From Haliea salexigens DSM 19537 (GTDB lineage: Bacteria > Pseudomonadota > Gammaproteobacteria > Pseudomonadales > Halieaceae), in the NCBI RefSeq assembly GCF_000423125.1, contig NZ_AUHJ01000001.1, positions 186,001 to 250,000 on the forward strand: 64,000 nucleotides of DNA, in the 5' to 3' direction. Within the stretch, counting starts at the first letter, position 1; each line of letters opens with the position of its first letter. The notes under the pieces are model-generated. The model was given only the letters and a program-made list of their open reading frames with translations, made no database searches and was not told where the DNA came from. The translations under genes and the position numbers were made by a program. Of the stretch, positions 43,026 through 51,387 are shown piece by piece.

Positions 43026-43625
43026 ATGCGCCCGTTGACACGTGCAGACCTCTGGTCACTGGAAGAGTACGCGGTGGAACGCCCCCGGTTTCGCAGCCAG
43101 GTACTCGAGCACAAGAAAACACGACAACTCTCGCTCGGTGAGCACGCCCGCCTCTACTTCGAGGATGCGCTGACCATCAAATACCAGATCCAGGAAATGT
43201 TGCGCATTGAAAAAGTGTTCGAAGCCAGCGGCATCAATGAGGAGCTGGAGGCCTACAACCCGCTGATTCCAACTGGACACAACTGGAAGGCCACCTTCAT
43301 GCTTGAGTACGCCGATCCTGTCGAGCGCGCCCGCCGGCTGGCGGAAATGATCGACATAGAAGACAGGGTCTGGCTGCAGGTGGGCAATGGCGAACGTATC
43401 TATGCCATTGCCGATGAGGATCTCGAGCGTAGCAACGCGGTAAAAACCTCGTCGGTGCACTTCATGCGCTTCGAGCTGTCCCCCGACATGATCACCGCCG
43501 CCAAACGCGGCGAGCCGATTCAGGCGGGCATCGACCACCCTGCGTACCCCATAGAGGGGTTCACCATCGAGCCCGGCATACGCGAGGCGCTGACCGCCGA
43601 CCTGGCTGACAACGCCGTTCACTGA
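43026..43625 (+). CDS. DUF3501 family protein
   Basis: Protein of unassigned function, 199 residues, 16 bases after the Fe-S oxidoreductase with a strong ribosome site (GGAGAG). It resembles DUF3501 (N-terminal RPLTRADLWSLEEY, then RFRSQVLEHKKTR and the central IPTGHNWKATFMLEY). There are no cysteines, no membrane segment and no obvious catalytic motif. Its constant partnership with rubrerythrin and the Fe-S protein points to peroxide defence, perhaps as a scaffold or electron-transfer partner. This role is inferred. Confidence 0.85.
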   Translation: MRPLTRADLWSLEEYAVERPRFRSQVLEHKKTRQLSLGEHARLYFEDALTIKYQIQEMLRIEKVFEASGINEELEAYNPLIPTGHNWKATFMLEYADPVERARRLAEMIDIEDRVWLQVGNGERIYAIADEDLERSNAVKTSSVHFMRFELSPDMITAAKRGEPIQAGIDHPAYPIEGFTIEPGIREALTADLADNAVH

Positions 43626-43649
43626 AGCACGGCACGGCTGCTCCCGGTC

Positions 43650-46226
43650 TCAACCGCTCTCTGCGCGCTTGCGGGTCAGGTGCGTGGCAACGGCAGTCAG
43701 CGGGTTGTCTGGCCAGGGGTGCTTGGGATAACGCCCCTTCATTTCCTTTTTCACCTCGGGGTACACATTGCGCCAGAAGGTGGCCAGGTCCTGTGTCACC
43801 TGCAGAGGCCGGCGCGCAGGCGACAGCAGCTGCAGTTGCAGGGGTTGCAAGCCGCCGGCGATACACGGGGTGTCCTCGCAGCCGAACATCTCTTGTAGCT
43901 TCACCGCCAGCACGGGTGTGTCGCCTGTGTAATCAATGCTGATATTGTTGCCGGAGGGCACTTTGATGCGCTCCGGTGCCAGCCGCTCCAGTTCCCGCGG
44001 CAGGGGCCAAGGCAGCAGACCGGCGAGTATGCTGCGCAGATCAACGCGGCCGAAGTCGGCCAGACGTGTAACGCCACCCAGATGGGGCAACAACCAATCG
44101 TCGATCGTAGCCAACAGGCTTGCATCGTCCAACGCGGGCCACGGCGCATCCGGGCGCGCTGGTTGCAGGTGCCGCAACAGCCTCACCCGCGCTCGCCATT
44201 GCTCCAGCCACGGCGTCCATGGCAGCACCTGCAAACCGCGCCTGTGCAGCAGTGCCCGCAATGCCTCATCTCTGGCACCGGCTGGCACCACTGCGAGGGT
44301 TTCGCGCTGCAGCAGCAGCTGGCCTACCTGCCGCCGGCGTTCAGCAACAAACCGCTCTTGGCGATCATCCCATTCCACCCGTTCCACAACCCGGACCAGC
44401 GGCGCCAACACATCTTCAAAGCGCACACTGTCCAGTGCGGCAGCGGCATAAACACGGTCACTTGACTGGCCCTGCACACCGCCCAGATCCGCTACCGCCA
44501 ACCAGCGTGCAGCGGCCAGCGCGTCCTCCGGCGGCAGGCTGGCGCTGCGGCCATTGGCCAGCTGAAAAGCGCCCGGCGCAGCGCCCGGCCGGGCGCAGGC
44601 AACCCGTTCCGGCCAGGCCAGCGCGATCAGCACGGCCAGTTGCCCATCCGCCGAAAGGGATAGCGCCCCCACCTCGACTTCATGCGCACCCGGCGCTGAT
44701 CCATGCTTGCGCGCGAGGCTGGTATAACGCCGTGCCTGTTGCCAGGTGCGCTGAAACCAGGCGCGCAGCGGCGCTTGTCGGGGCACCTCTCCCCGCAGGC
44801 ACGCCAGCGCAGGGCTCAGGTCCACCCCCTCGGAAGAGAACGGGTTGCGCTCGGCGAGCAGCGCCGCGAGTAACGCTGCGGTTTCGGCCGCGCCCATGTC
44901 GGCCCCGCACAGCAACATATGACCCAGCCGCGGGTGCAGGGGCAAGCCGGCCAGCTGCACACCGTGCCGGGTCAACTGCCACTGCCCTGAGTCACGCACA
45001 AACGCCGCCGCGCAACGCTGCAATACCTCCAGAGCCTGCTGCCAGTGTGCCGCCGGCGGGGTGTCCAGCCAGGCCAGTTCCGCGGGCGAGCTCACCCCCC
45101 AGGCCAGCAATTGCAGGGCCAGCGGCGCCAGGTCGGATTGCAGTACCTCGGGAACCCGCTGCTCCGGCAGCGCGGCATACTGATCCGTACTGTACAGCCG
45201 CAGGCAATAACCGGGGGCCAGGCGGCCGGCGCGGCCAGCCCGCTGAGCCGCGGACGCCTGGGAAATTCGCCGCGTGGCAAGGCGTGTGGTACCCGTGGCA
45301 GCGGCAAACAGCGCCTGTCGCTCCAGCCCGCTGTCTATCACCGTGGTAACCCCCTCGATGGTCAGGCTGGTTTCGGCAATGTTGGTCGCCAACACCACCT
45401 TGCGCCGCCCGGCATCACAGGGGTCAATCGCTGCCTGCTGCTGGGCCAGGGAAAGGCCCCCGTGTAGCGGCAGTGTGCGCACATCCTCTGGCACATGGCC
45501 GGCAAGCCGGCTTTGCACACGGCGAATCTCCGCCTGCCCGGGCAGGAAAACCAGCACACTCCCGGCGCGTTCCGCGAGTACGCGCTGTACACCCCGCACT
45601 ACCGGCCCCTCAACAGGCTCCGTACTGGACAGGCCCGCGCCATATTCGATGTGCACCGGAAATTGACGCCCCGGGGACACCAGCACGCATGGCGACTGCA
45701 ACAGGCCCGCCACCGGAACCCCCTGCAGGGTCGCCGACATGACCATGATGCGCAGCGGCACGTCATCGCGGAAAAGCGCACGACTCTGCAGAGTGAGGGC
45801 GAGGCCCAGTTCGGCATCGAGATTGCGCTCGTGGAACTCATCGAAAATAACCAGCCCCACACCGGACAGACCCGGGTCTGCCTGCAGACGGCGCGCGAGC
45901 ACACCTTCGGTGATGACCTCCACGCGTGTGGCTGCGCTGACCCGGCTTTCCAGACGCATGCGATAGCCCACCCGCTGACCCGTCGTCTCACCCAGGAGCT
46001 GTGCCATACGGGCGGCCGCTGCGCGCGTGGCAACGCGTCGTGGCTGTACCAGGAGAATCGATTGCTCTGCCAGCCATGTCTCAGAGAGCAGGGCCAGTGG
46101 CACCAGGGTGGTTTTGCCTGCCCCGGGCGGCGCCTCCAGCACCACGTCACGGCCCGCCGCCAGTGCCTCCCGCAAGGGTGGCAGTACGTCGGTAACGGGT
46201 AGCGCGGGCAGGTTCAGGGCTGGCAT
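43650..46226 (-). CDS. hrpB: ATP-dependent helicase HrpB
   Basis: DEAH-box helicase of 858 residues. Walker A APPGAGKTTLVP, the DEXH box IFDEFHERNLDAE, SAT in VMSATLQG, TNIAETSLTIEGV and QRAGRAGR are all present. The C-terminal DUF1605/HrpB region (KGRYPKHPWPDNP at the end) is characteristic of HrpB rather than HrpA. The ATG at 46226 (MPALNLP) is taken as start; a GTG at 46247 would add seven residues, and neither has a clear ribosome site. Confidence 0.94.
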   Translation of the reverse strand: MPALNLPALPVTDVLPPLREALAAGRDVVLEAPPGAGKTTLVPLALLSETWLAEQSILLVQPRRVATRAAAARMAQLLGETTGQRVGYRMRLESRVSAATRVEVITEGVLARRLQADPGLSGVGLVIFDEFHERNLDAELGLALTLQSRALFRDDVPLRIMVMSATLQGVPVAGLLQSPCVLVSPGRQFPVHIEYGAGLSSTEPVEGPVVRGVQRVLAERAGSVLVFLPGQAEIRRVQSRLAGHVPEDVRTLPLHGGLSLAQQQAAIDPCDAGRRKVVLATNIAETSLTIEGVTTVIDSGLERQALFAAATGTTRLATRRISQASAAQRAGRAGRLAPGYCLRLYSTDQYAALPEQRVPEVLQSDLAPLALQLLAWGVSSPAELAWLDTPPAAHWQQALEVLQRCAAAFVRDSGQWQLTRHGVQLAGLPLHPRLGHMLLCGADMGAAETAALLAALLAERNPFSSEGVDLSPALACLRGEVPRQAPLRAWFQRTWQQARRYTSLARKHGSAPGAHEVEVGALSLSADGQLAVLIALAWPERVACARPGAAPGAFQLANGRSASLPPEDALAAARWLAVADLGGVQGQSSDRVYAAAALDSVRFEDVLAPLVRVVERVEWDDRQERFVAERRRQVGQLLLQRETLAVVPAGARDEALRALLHRRGLQVLPWTPWLEQWRARVRLLRHLQPARPDAPWPALDDASLLATIDDWLLPHLGGVTRLADFGRVDLRSILAGLLPWPLPRELERLAPERIKVPSGNNISIDYTGDTPVLAVKLQEMFGCEDTPCIAGGLQPLQLQLLSPARRPLQVTQDLATFWRNVYPEVKKEMKGRYPKHPWPDNPLTAVATHLTRKRAESG

Positions 46227-46314
46227 CGCGTCATGGTAGCTGAGCACGCCGGGCTGGCCAATGCTGGTGCGCAGCGCCGATCACTTGCACCGCCCTGGTG
46301 CACGCAGCCTGGTT

Positions 46315-46338
46315 CAGGCGTGGCTGCACACACGCCTG
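46315..46338. repeat. Inverted repeat in the hrpB–plsC gap
   Basis: CAGGCGTG at 46315–46322 and CACGCCTG at 46331–46338 form a perfect 8-bp inverted repeat with an 8-base spacer. A second, shorter pair (TGCACC 46286–46291 and GGTGCA 46297–46302) lies just upstream. They sit in the divergent 280-base gap between hrpB and the acyltransferase gene and could be regulator sites or a hairpin. No T-run follows. Confidence 0.4.
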
Positions 46339-46378
46339 CATCGCACTGTCACGCCAGCTTCAAGCCTCCGTCATGCCT

Positions 46379-46406
46379 TTGTCACCGCCAGGAGGCACCC
46401 TATAAC
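46379..46406 (+). promoter_or_regulatory. Sigma-70 promoter for the PlsC-type gene
   Basis: TTGTCA at 46379–46384 and TATAAC at 46401–46406 each match consensus in five of six bases, with a 16-base spacer. Predicted transcription start near 46413 leaves an untranslated leader of about 95 bases before the ATG at 46507. Confidence 0.65.
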
Positions 46407-46506
46407 GCAGATGGCAGGCTTATTGCAGCAAGTATTGCGGCACACAGTACCCCGGTTGGCACCCGACTGACGACGACTGCGGTACCCGCAGAGGAGTAGC
46501 AGGCAT

Positions 46507-47292
46507 ATGAACACCCTGGTGATGCGCAATGAAGAGAACGCGCCGGCGCTGCAGCGCAGTTTGCCGGACCTCGAGTCGGTACTGCGCACGGCCCTCACCG
46601 GCCAGGCCGTGGCAGCCACATCCCTGCTGGGCACACTCGCTGCACGTTTCGGCGGCTCGTCACGAGGCAATGCCAATCGCATTACCCAGCTATTGGGTGA
46701 CCTGGGTTGCGGCTTCGCCGGGCTGGAGCTGGATATCGATGGTCCTGAATTTCTGCGCCAGCGCGGGCCGGTGATCTATGTGTTCAACCACCAGAGTCTC
46801 CTCGACGCGATGATCCTGGCGCGGCTGCTGCGGCGCGACGTCGTACCGTTCTGCAAGCAGGAGATGGCTGGCAAGCCGCTGCTGGGCGCCCTGCTGGCCA
46901 ACGCCGGTACTATTTTTGTTGATCGCGATGCGCCGGACCAGTCCGCGGTGTTGCAGGCAGCGCAGGCTGTGCTTGCCGACGGTCGCTCGCTGGTGATTGC
47001 GCCGGAAGGCACCCGCAGTGCCAGCGGCGCCCTGCAGCCGTTTCGCCACGGCGCCTTCTTTCTGGCAAAAAAGGCCCGCGTGCCCATTGTGCCCATCGTT
47101 CTGCACAATGTTCACGATGCCCTGCCGAAGGGCGGATTGCTGCTGCGACCGGCTACCGTGCGGGTTTCTGTTCTGCCCCCTGTCGCGCACGATGCCGAGC
47201 GCAACGTACGCGGCTTGTGTGCACAGGTGGAGGGGGCCTACCGCAGCCGGCTCGGCCAGCCACACCGGCCACAGCTGGCCTCGGCTGGCTGA
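46507..47292 (+). CDS. 1-acyl-sn-glycerol-3-phosphate acyltransferase family protein (PlsC-like)
   Basis: Phospholipid acyltransferase. The catalytic HX4D motif is FNHQSLLD (H95, D100) and the substrate motif is APEGTRSASG (about 164–173). A third conserved block PIVPIVLHN follows. 261 residues. No strong membrane segment is seen, but such enzymes bind the membrane peripherally. Ribosome site GAGGAG. Whether it is the housekeeping PlsC or a paralogue cannot be decided here; the 70-residue N-terminal extension without clear homology favours a paralogue. Confidence 0.85.
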   Translation: MNTLVMRNEENAPALQRSLPDLESVLRTALTGQAVAATSLLGTLAARFGGSSRGNANRITQLLGDLGCGFAGLELDIDGPEFLRQRGPVIYVFNHQSLLDAMILARLLRRDVVPFCKQEMAGKPLLGALLANAGTIFVDRDAPDQSAVLQAAQAVLADGRSLVIAPEGTRSASGALQPFRHGAFFLAKKARVPIVPIVLHNVHDALPKGGLLLRPATVRVSVLPPVAHDAERNVRGLCAQVEGAYRSRLGQPHRPQLASAG

Positions 47293-47293
47293 T

Positions 47294-49033
47294 TCAACTG
47301 CGCTGATTGGCAACCCATGCGTCCATACGGCGCTCCAGGGCATCCAGCGGAATCGCACCCGCGCCCAGCAGATGGTCGTGAAAAGCGCGAATATCAAACG
47401 CGTCGCCCAACGCATCTTCGGCGCGTTCACGCAGCGCCAGAATCTTCAGCTGGCCAATCTTGTAGGCCAGTGCCTGCCCCGGCCAACCGATATAGCGGTC
47501 AATTTCGTTGACGATATCGGCTTCGCTCTTGCCCGCATGCGCCGTGAAGTAATCGATGGCTTCCTGCCGGCTCCAGCCAAAGTAATGAATGCCGGTATCG
47601 ACCACCAACCGCACCGCACGCCACATATCGTAAGTCAGCTGTCCGTAGCGTGAGTAGGGGTCGGTATAGAGCCCCATCTGATAGCCGAGCCGCTCGGAGT
47701 AAAGGCCCCAGCCTTCGATAAAGGCCGTCTCCCCTCCCGTGGTACGAAACAGGGGCAGGCCCTCGAGCTCCTGGGCCAATGCGATCTGCAGATGGTGGCC
47801 TGGCACCGCCTCGTGTACGGACAGGACTTCCATTTCGTACTTCGGCCGCACTTCGGGGCGATACAGGTTCACGTAGTAATAGCCGGGCTGGGTACCGTTG
47901 GCTGCTGGCCGGCTGTAGTAGGCAGTTGTTGTGTCGGGGGCGATGGTATCCGGGATCGGGCGCACACCGTAGGGCATGCGCGGCAACTTGCCAAACAGTT
48001 TTACCAGCTGCGGATCAAGGCGCTTGGCAATGGCCAGGTAACCCTCGAAAAGTGCCTCCGGGCTGTTGTAGTAGAACTGCGGATCCGAACGCAGGAACGT
48101 ATTGAAAGCCTGCAGGTCTCCCGCGAAGCCAACACTGCGTTTTACGTCCTCCATCTCCTCCAGCAGGCGCGCCACTTCGGCCTTGCCGACTTCGTGAATG
48201 GCCTCTGGCGTCATGTCGGTGGTGGTGAAATAGCCTGCGAGGAAGCGGTACAGTGCTTTGCCTTCGGGCAGGCTGCCAATGCCCGGCTGTTCGCGGCAGG
48301 CAGGCAGATAAGTGGCGAGGAGAAATTCGCGGAATTCAGCCAGCGCCGGATTCAATCCCCGCTCGATCACCGCACTGGCCTCGCGCCGCAACTCAGCCAT
48401 CCGGGCTTCATCAAGCCCCGCGGTGGCGCTGTTGAACGGTTTGTAGAATGGGCTATCCTCAGGTTCGCCCGCCAGCAAGCGGTCGATTTGGGCGGGAACA
48501 CGTTCCATGACGACGCGCGCCTGGGTGCGCTCCTGGCGAATACCCTCCTGCAATAGCGCGCGGTAGTCAGCCAACAGCTGCGGCAGCTGCTGCAGGCGTT
48601 GCAGCCAGTCGCGGTAATCGCGCTCGCTATTGAAGGTCACACGCTCCTGCAGGGTGTGCAGGTGTTGCGGTCCTGAACGCATATTGATCGGCATCAGGTA
48701 GAGGCCAAGGGCGTATTCACTGCGCTCGCTGCGCAAGCGCCGCAGGAGCATGGCATGGCTAAGCTGCTGCTGCTCGTTCAGGGCGTCAACATCCACCGCT
48801 TCAAGCTGCGTGAGAAAATCAGCACGCTGTGCGTCGCGCTGTGCGTGCGCTGCCAGGCCCATATCGCCCCAGCGGTCATTGGCACCGGTGTCCCCGAGGT
48901 AGGTGCGCAACTGCGGTGATTGCTCGAGTGTCCAGGACCAGTGGGCATCCACTATTGCGTTGAACCTGTCGGCCGGGGCCGCAACTGCGCAGGTGGCACC
49001 CAGCACGAGCAAGGCAAAGAGTACAGATTTCAT
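47294..49033 (-). CDS. DUF885 family secreted metallopeptidase-like protein
   Basis: Exported protein of 579 residues with a signal peptide (about 1–19, CAVAA/PADRF). The family core is present: SVHEAVPGHHLQIALAQE, whose HExxxGHH pattern suggests metal binding, followed by FIEGWGLYSERLGYQMG. Related proteins are annotated as peptidases, but the substrate is unknown. A strong ribosome site (AGGAGG) precedes the ATG at 49033. Convergent with the PlsC-like gene, one base apart. Confidence 0.86.
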   Translation of the reverse strand: MKSVLFALLVLGATCAVAAPADRFNAIVDAHWSWTLEQSPQLRTYLGDTGANDRWGDMGLAAHAQRDAQRADFLTQLEAVDVDALNEQQQLSHAMLLRRLRSERSEYALGLYLMPINMRSGPQHLHTLQERVTFNSERDYRDWLQRLQQLPQLLADYRALLQEGIRQERTQARVVMERVPAQIDRLLAGEPEDSPFYKPFNSATAGLDEARMAELRREASAVIERGLNPALAEFREFLLATYLPACREQPGIGSLPEGKALYRFLAGYFTTTDMTPEAIHEVGKAEVARLLEEMEDVKRSVGFAGDLQAFNTFLRSDPQFYYNSPEALFEGYLAIAKRLDPQLVKLFGKLPRMPYGVRPIPDTIAPDTTTAYYSRPAANGTQPGYYYVNLYRPEVRPKYEMEVLSVHEAVPGHHLQIALAQELEGLPLFRTTGGETAFIEGWGLYSERLGYQMGLYTDPYSRYGQLTYDMWRAVRLVVDTGIHYFGWSRQEAIDYFTAHAGKSEADIVNEIDRYIGWPGQALAYKIGQLKILALRERAEDALGDAFDIRAFHDHLLGAGAIPLDALERRMDAWVANQRS

Positions 49034-49219
49034 GTCGGCCTCCTGTCCAAAAGGGGAATCATACCTGCACCAGGCGCAGTGTGTCGTGGGTGCTCACGGC
49101 AGGCCTGGCACCCTCCGCATCGCCATAGACGCCATCGCTGCGCACGTCCTCCGGCACTCGTGCTAATCTCTGGACGGGTCTTGCCAGCGTTTGCTGCGCC
49201 TATGGCGTTAGGGGTATTG

Positions 49220-50077
49220 ATGATTTGGTTGAGCTGTATTGTGACCGCTGCAGCGCTGCTTGTTGCAATGCTTGTTTGCTGGCGGGTGCGTGAACAGAAA
49301 GCGGAAAACAACGCCTGGCGCGAACTCGCCGGCATACAGTACGACGCCGGTGAAACGTTCCAACCCGCGATGGTCGCCGATCTTCCCGAGCCGGCTCGGC
49401 GTTACTTCAACTTCACTATTCAGCCCGGCACCAAGCTGGTGCAAGCGGTCGAAATCGACATGACCGGTGAGCTGAGCCTGGGCACAGCTGAGGAGCCCGC
49501 CTACCGCCCCATGAGCGCCCGCGAGATTCTCTGCCCGCCCTGCGGGTTTATCTGGTCACTGCGGTGCGGAGCCATCAGCGGCACTGAGGGCATTCTGCAC
49601 GGCGCGTCCTGGACCCGTTTCTGGTTGTTGAGGCTGCTGCCCGTGGCGCGCGCCGGCGGGCCGGACCACCTGCGCTCGGCGTTTGGCCGCCTGGTAGCCG
49701 AGAGTGCCTTCTGGGCACCCGCCAGCCTGCTGCCCGGTGCCGGCGTAACCTGGGAGGCTCTCAGTGCCAACAGCGCTCGTGTGACCCTGACGGCAGGCCC
49801 CCTGATGGCAGGCCCCCTGATGGCAGGCCCCCTGCAACAGTCCGTGGAGATTCACGTGGATGCACAGGGTGCGCCCGAGCGCGTCATCTTCCAGCGCTGG
49901 AGCAATGCCAACCGCGATCAGGCGTATCGACTACAGCCCTTCGGCGGTGAGCTTTCCGGATTTCAACAGTTCGATGGCTACCGGCTACCCACGCGCGTGG
50001 TCGCAGGCAACCACTATGGCACGCCGGACTACTTTCCGTTTTTCAAAGTGACCGTCACGGATGTGCGCTTCCCTTGA
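49220..50077 (+). CDS. DUF6544-like membrane-anchored protein
   Basis: Protein of 285 residues without assigned function. An N-terminal membrane segment (about 2–20) is followed by AELPEPARRYF-type sequence (ADLPEPARRYFNFTI) and a long beta-rich domain that ends TPDYFPFFKVTVTDVRFP, which resembles the DUF6544/DUF6920 group. The ATG at 49220 is preferred because AGGGG lies five bases upstream; an ATG at 49202 and a much longer upstream frame are less likely. The coding region contains a three-copy 15-base repeat (see 49792–49836). Confidence 0.7.
   Translation: MIWLSCIVTAAALLVAMLVCWRVREQKAENNAWRELAGIQYDAGETFQPAMVADLPEPARRYFNFTIQPGTKLVQAVEIDMTGELSLGTAEEPAYRPMSAREILCPPCGFIWSLRCGAISGTEGILHGASWTRFWLLRLLPVARAGGPDHLRSAFGRLVAESAFWAPASLLPGAGVTWEALSANSARVTLTAGPLMAGPLMAGPLQQSVEIHVDAQGAPERVIFQRWSNANRDQAYRLQPFGGELSGFQQFDGYRLPTRVVAGNHYGTPDYFPFFKVTVTDVRFP
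49792..49836 (+). repeat. Three-copy 15-base tandem repeat inside the DUF6544-like gene
   Basis: GGCAGGCCCCCTGAT occurs twice in full and a third time with the last two bases changed. It is in frame and encodes AGPLM-type repeats, so copy number changes would keep the frame and vary the protein by five residues. Confidence 0.9.
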
Positions 50078-50099
50078 ACGGAGCAACATGCCCATACCA

Positions 50100-50138
50100 C
50101 GCGCTACCCGCAAGGGGCAGGCCGGTGCGGGCAGCGCG
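50100..50138. terminator. Hairpin between convergent genes
   Basis: CGCGCTACCCGC and GCGGGCAGCGCG pair in 11 of 12 positions around a 15-base loop. It lies between the ends of the DUF6544-like gene and the MDR oxidoreductase gene and may serve both. No T-run on either side, so the assignment is tentative. Confidence 0.45.
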
Positions 50139-50157
50139 GTAACGCGCAAGCAGCGCG

Positions 50158-51285
50158 TCAGTCCTGCGGCAGTACGAGGTATTTCTCACCCGTCGCGCGG
50201 CGATTGTAGGCTTCTATCGCGTCGACACTGAGCGCCTCGGCCAGCGTGACCCGCCGCGTGTAATGGCTGGCAAACGTCGTTTTGATTTCCGCCGCCACCC
50301 GCGCACGCATCTCGCCCACCTTCTGGTGACCGGCTTTCTGCAAAAACAGGGGCAACAACCAGCCGCCAATGTTCCACGCGAACCCGAAATTGCGCGTCAG
50401 CACCGTGGGGCCCAGATCGAGGGCGCCATAAATATACAGCTGCTTGAACGTGTTGGACCCGTAGCGGTTGTACTCGGTCATCTTGCGCGCTGCGACCGCC
50501 TCCATGCTGTTGAGGATGGTGCCGCCCAACTTGCCGCCACCAATGGCATCAAAGGCAATTGTTGCATCCGTGGCGTCCAGCGCTGCCAGCAAATCCTGCT
50601 GGAACGATTCGGACCCGGAATTCACGACGTACTCTGCTCCCTGCGACGTCAACAGCTCACTCTGCTCGGTTTTGCGCACAATATTCACCAGCGGAATGGC
50701 GTCAGCCTGGCACAGCCGGTTCAGCATCTGCCCCAGGTTCGACGCGGCCGCCGTGTGCACCAGCGCCTTGTGACCCTCCATGTGCAGCGTTTCCACCATG
50801 CCCAGTGCCGTCATCGGGTTGACGAAGCAGGACGCACCCTCAGCGGCTGATGTCCCATCATTCAGCACCAGGCAGGCGTGTGCGTTGACACAGCGATACT
50901 GGGCAAACATCTCACCGCCAAATGCGCCTACGGTTTTTCCCAGCAGGGCCTGAGCGGCATCGGAGCTGCCCGCGGCGACCACGGTACCGGCGCCCTCGTT
51001 GCCCGCCGGCAGCGCCTGCCCCAGGCGCGCCTGCACGAGGCGCATGGCCGAGGCCGGAATATCTGCGGTGATGACCGGACGCTCAGCACTACCGCTATTG
51101 CGTGCGGTGCTCATGTCGGCCGGCCCGAACAGCAGGGCGAGGTCGGACGGGTTGATGGGCGCCGCCTCCACGCGCACCAGCACTTCGTCGGGGCCCGGCT
51201 GCGGTAGAGGCACGTCCTCCAGCCAAAGCGTCAGGGTGTTGTCATCGTTCACGCGCGTACGCAACTGCAATCCGGTATCTGCCAT
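50158..51285 (-). CDS. MDR superfamily zinc-binding-dehydrogenase-like oxidoreductase
   Basis: NAD(P)H-dependent medium-chain reductase/dehydrogenase of 375 residues. The N-terminal GroES-like half (PLPQPGPDEVLVRVEAAPINPSDL) and GNEGAGTVVAAG are typical. The nucleotide half has ALVHTAAASNLGQML in place of the classical GGxG motif, with FDAIGGG later. No structural zinc cysteines are seen, so it is closer to quinone oxidoreductase/enoyl reductase types. Strong ribosome site (AGAGGA). Substrate unknown. Confidence 0.82.
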   Translation of the reverse strand: MADTGLQLRTRVNDDNTLTLWLEDVPLPQPGPDEVLVRVEAAPINPSDLALLFGPADMSTARNSGSAERPVITADIPASAMRLVQARLGQALPAGNEGAGTVVAAGSSDAAQALLGKTVGAFGGEMFAQYRCVNAHACLVLNDGTSAAEGASCFVNPMTALGMVETLHMEGHKALVHTAAASNLGQMLNRLCQADAIPLVNIVRKTEQSELLTSQGAEYVVNSGSESFQQDLLAALDATDATIAFDAIGGGKLGGTILNSMEAVAARKMTEYNRYGSNTFKQLYIYGALDLGPTVLTRNFGFAWNIGGWLLPLFLQKAGHQKVGEMRARVAAEIKTTFASHYTRRVTLAEALSVDAIEAYNRRATGEKYLVLPQD

Positions 51286-51387
51286 GCGGGTTTCCTCTCT
51301 TTGTAGGCTGGCAACGATCGGGCACTATAGCGGATACTAGAGACAAGTGCTTCACTCCCCGCCACCAGGGCACCGGAACACCAATCG

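Noticed and set aside
49792-49836. Tandem repeat considered as a CRISPR fragment
   Set aside because: Units are directly adjacent with no spacers and are in frame inside a gene.
50088-50230. Small ORF of about 47 codons with a good ribosome site (GGAG) after the DUF6544-like gene
   Set aside because: Arg-rich product, overlaps the MDR gene on the other strand and covers a hairpin; more likely non-coding.
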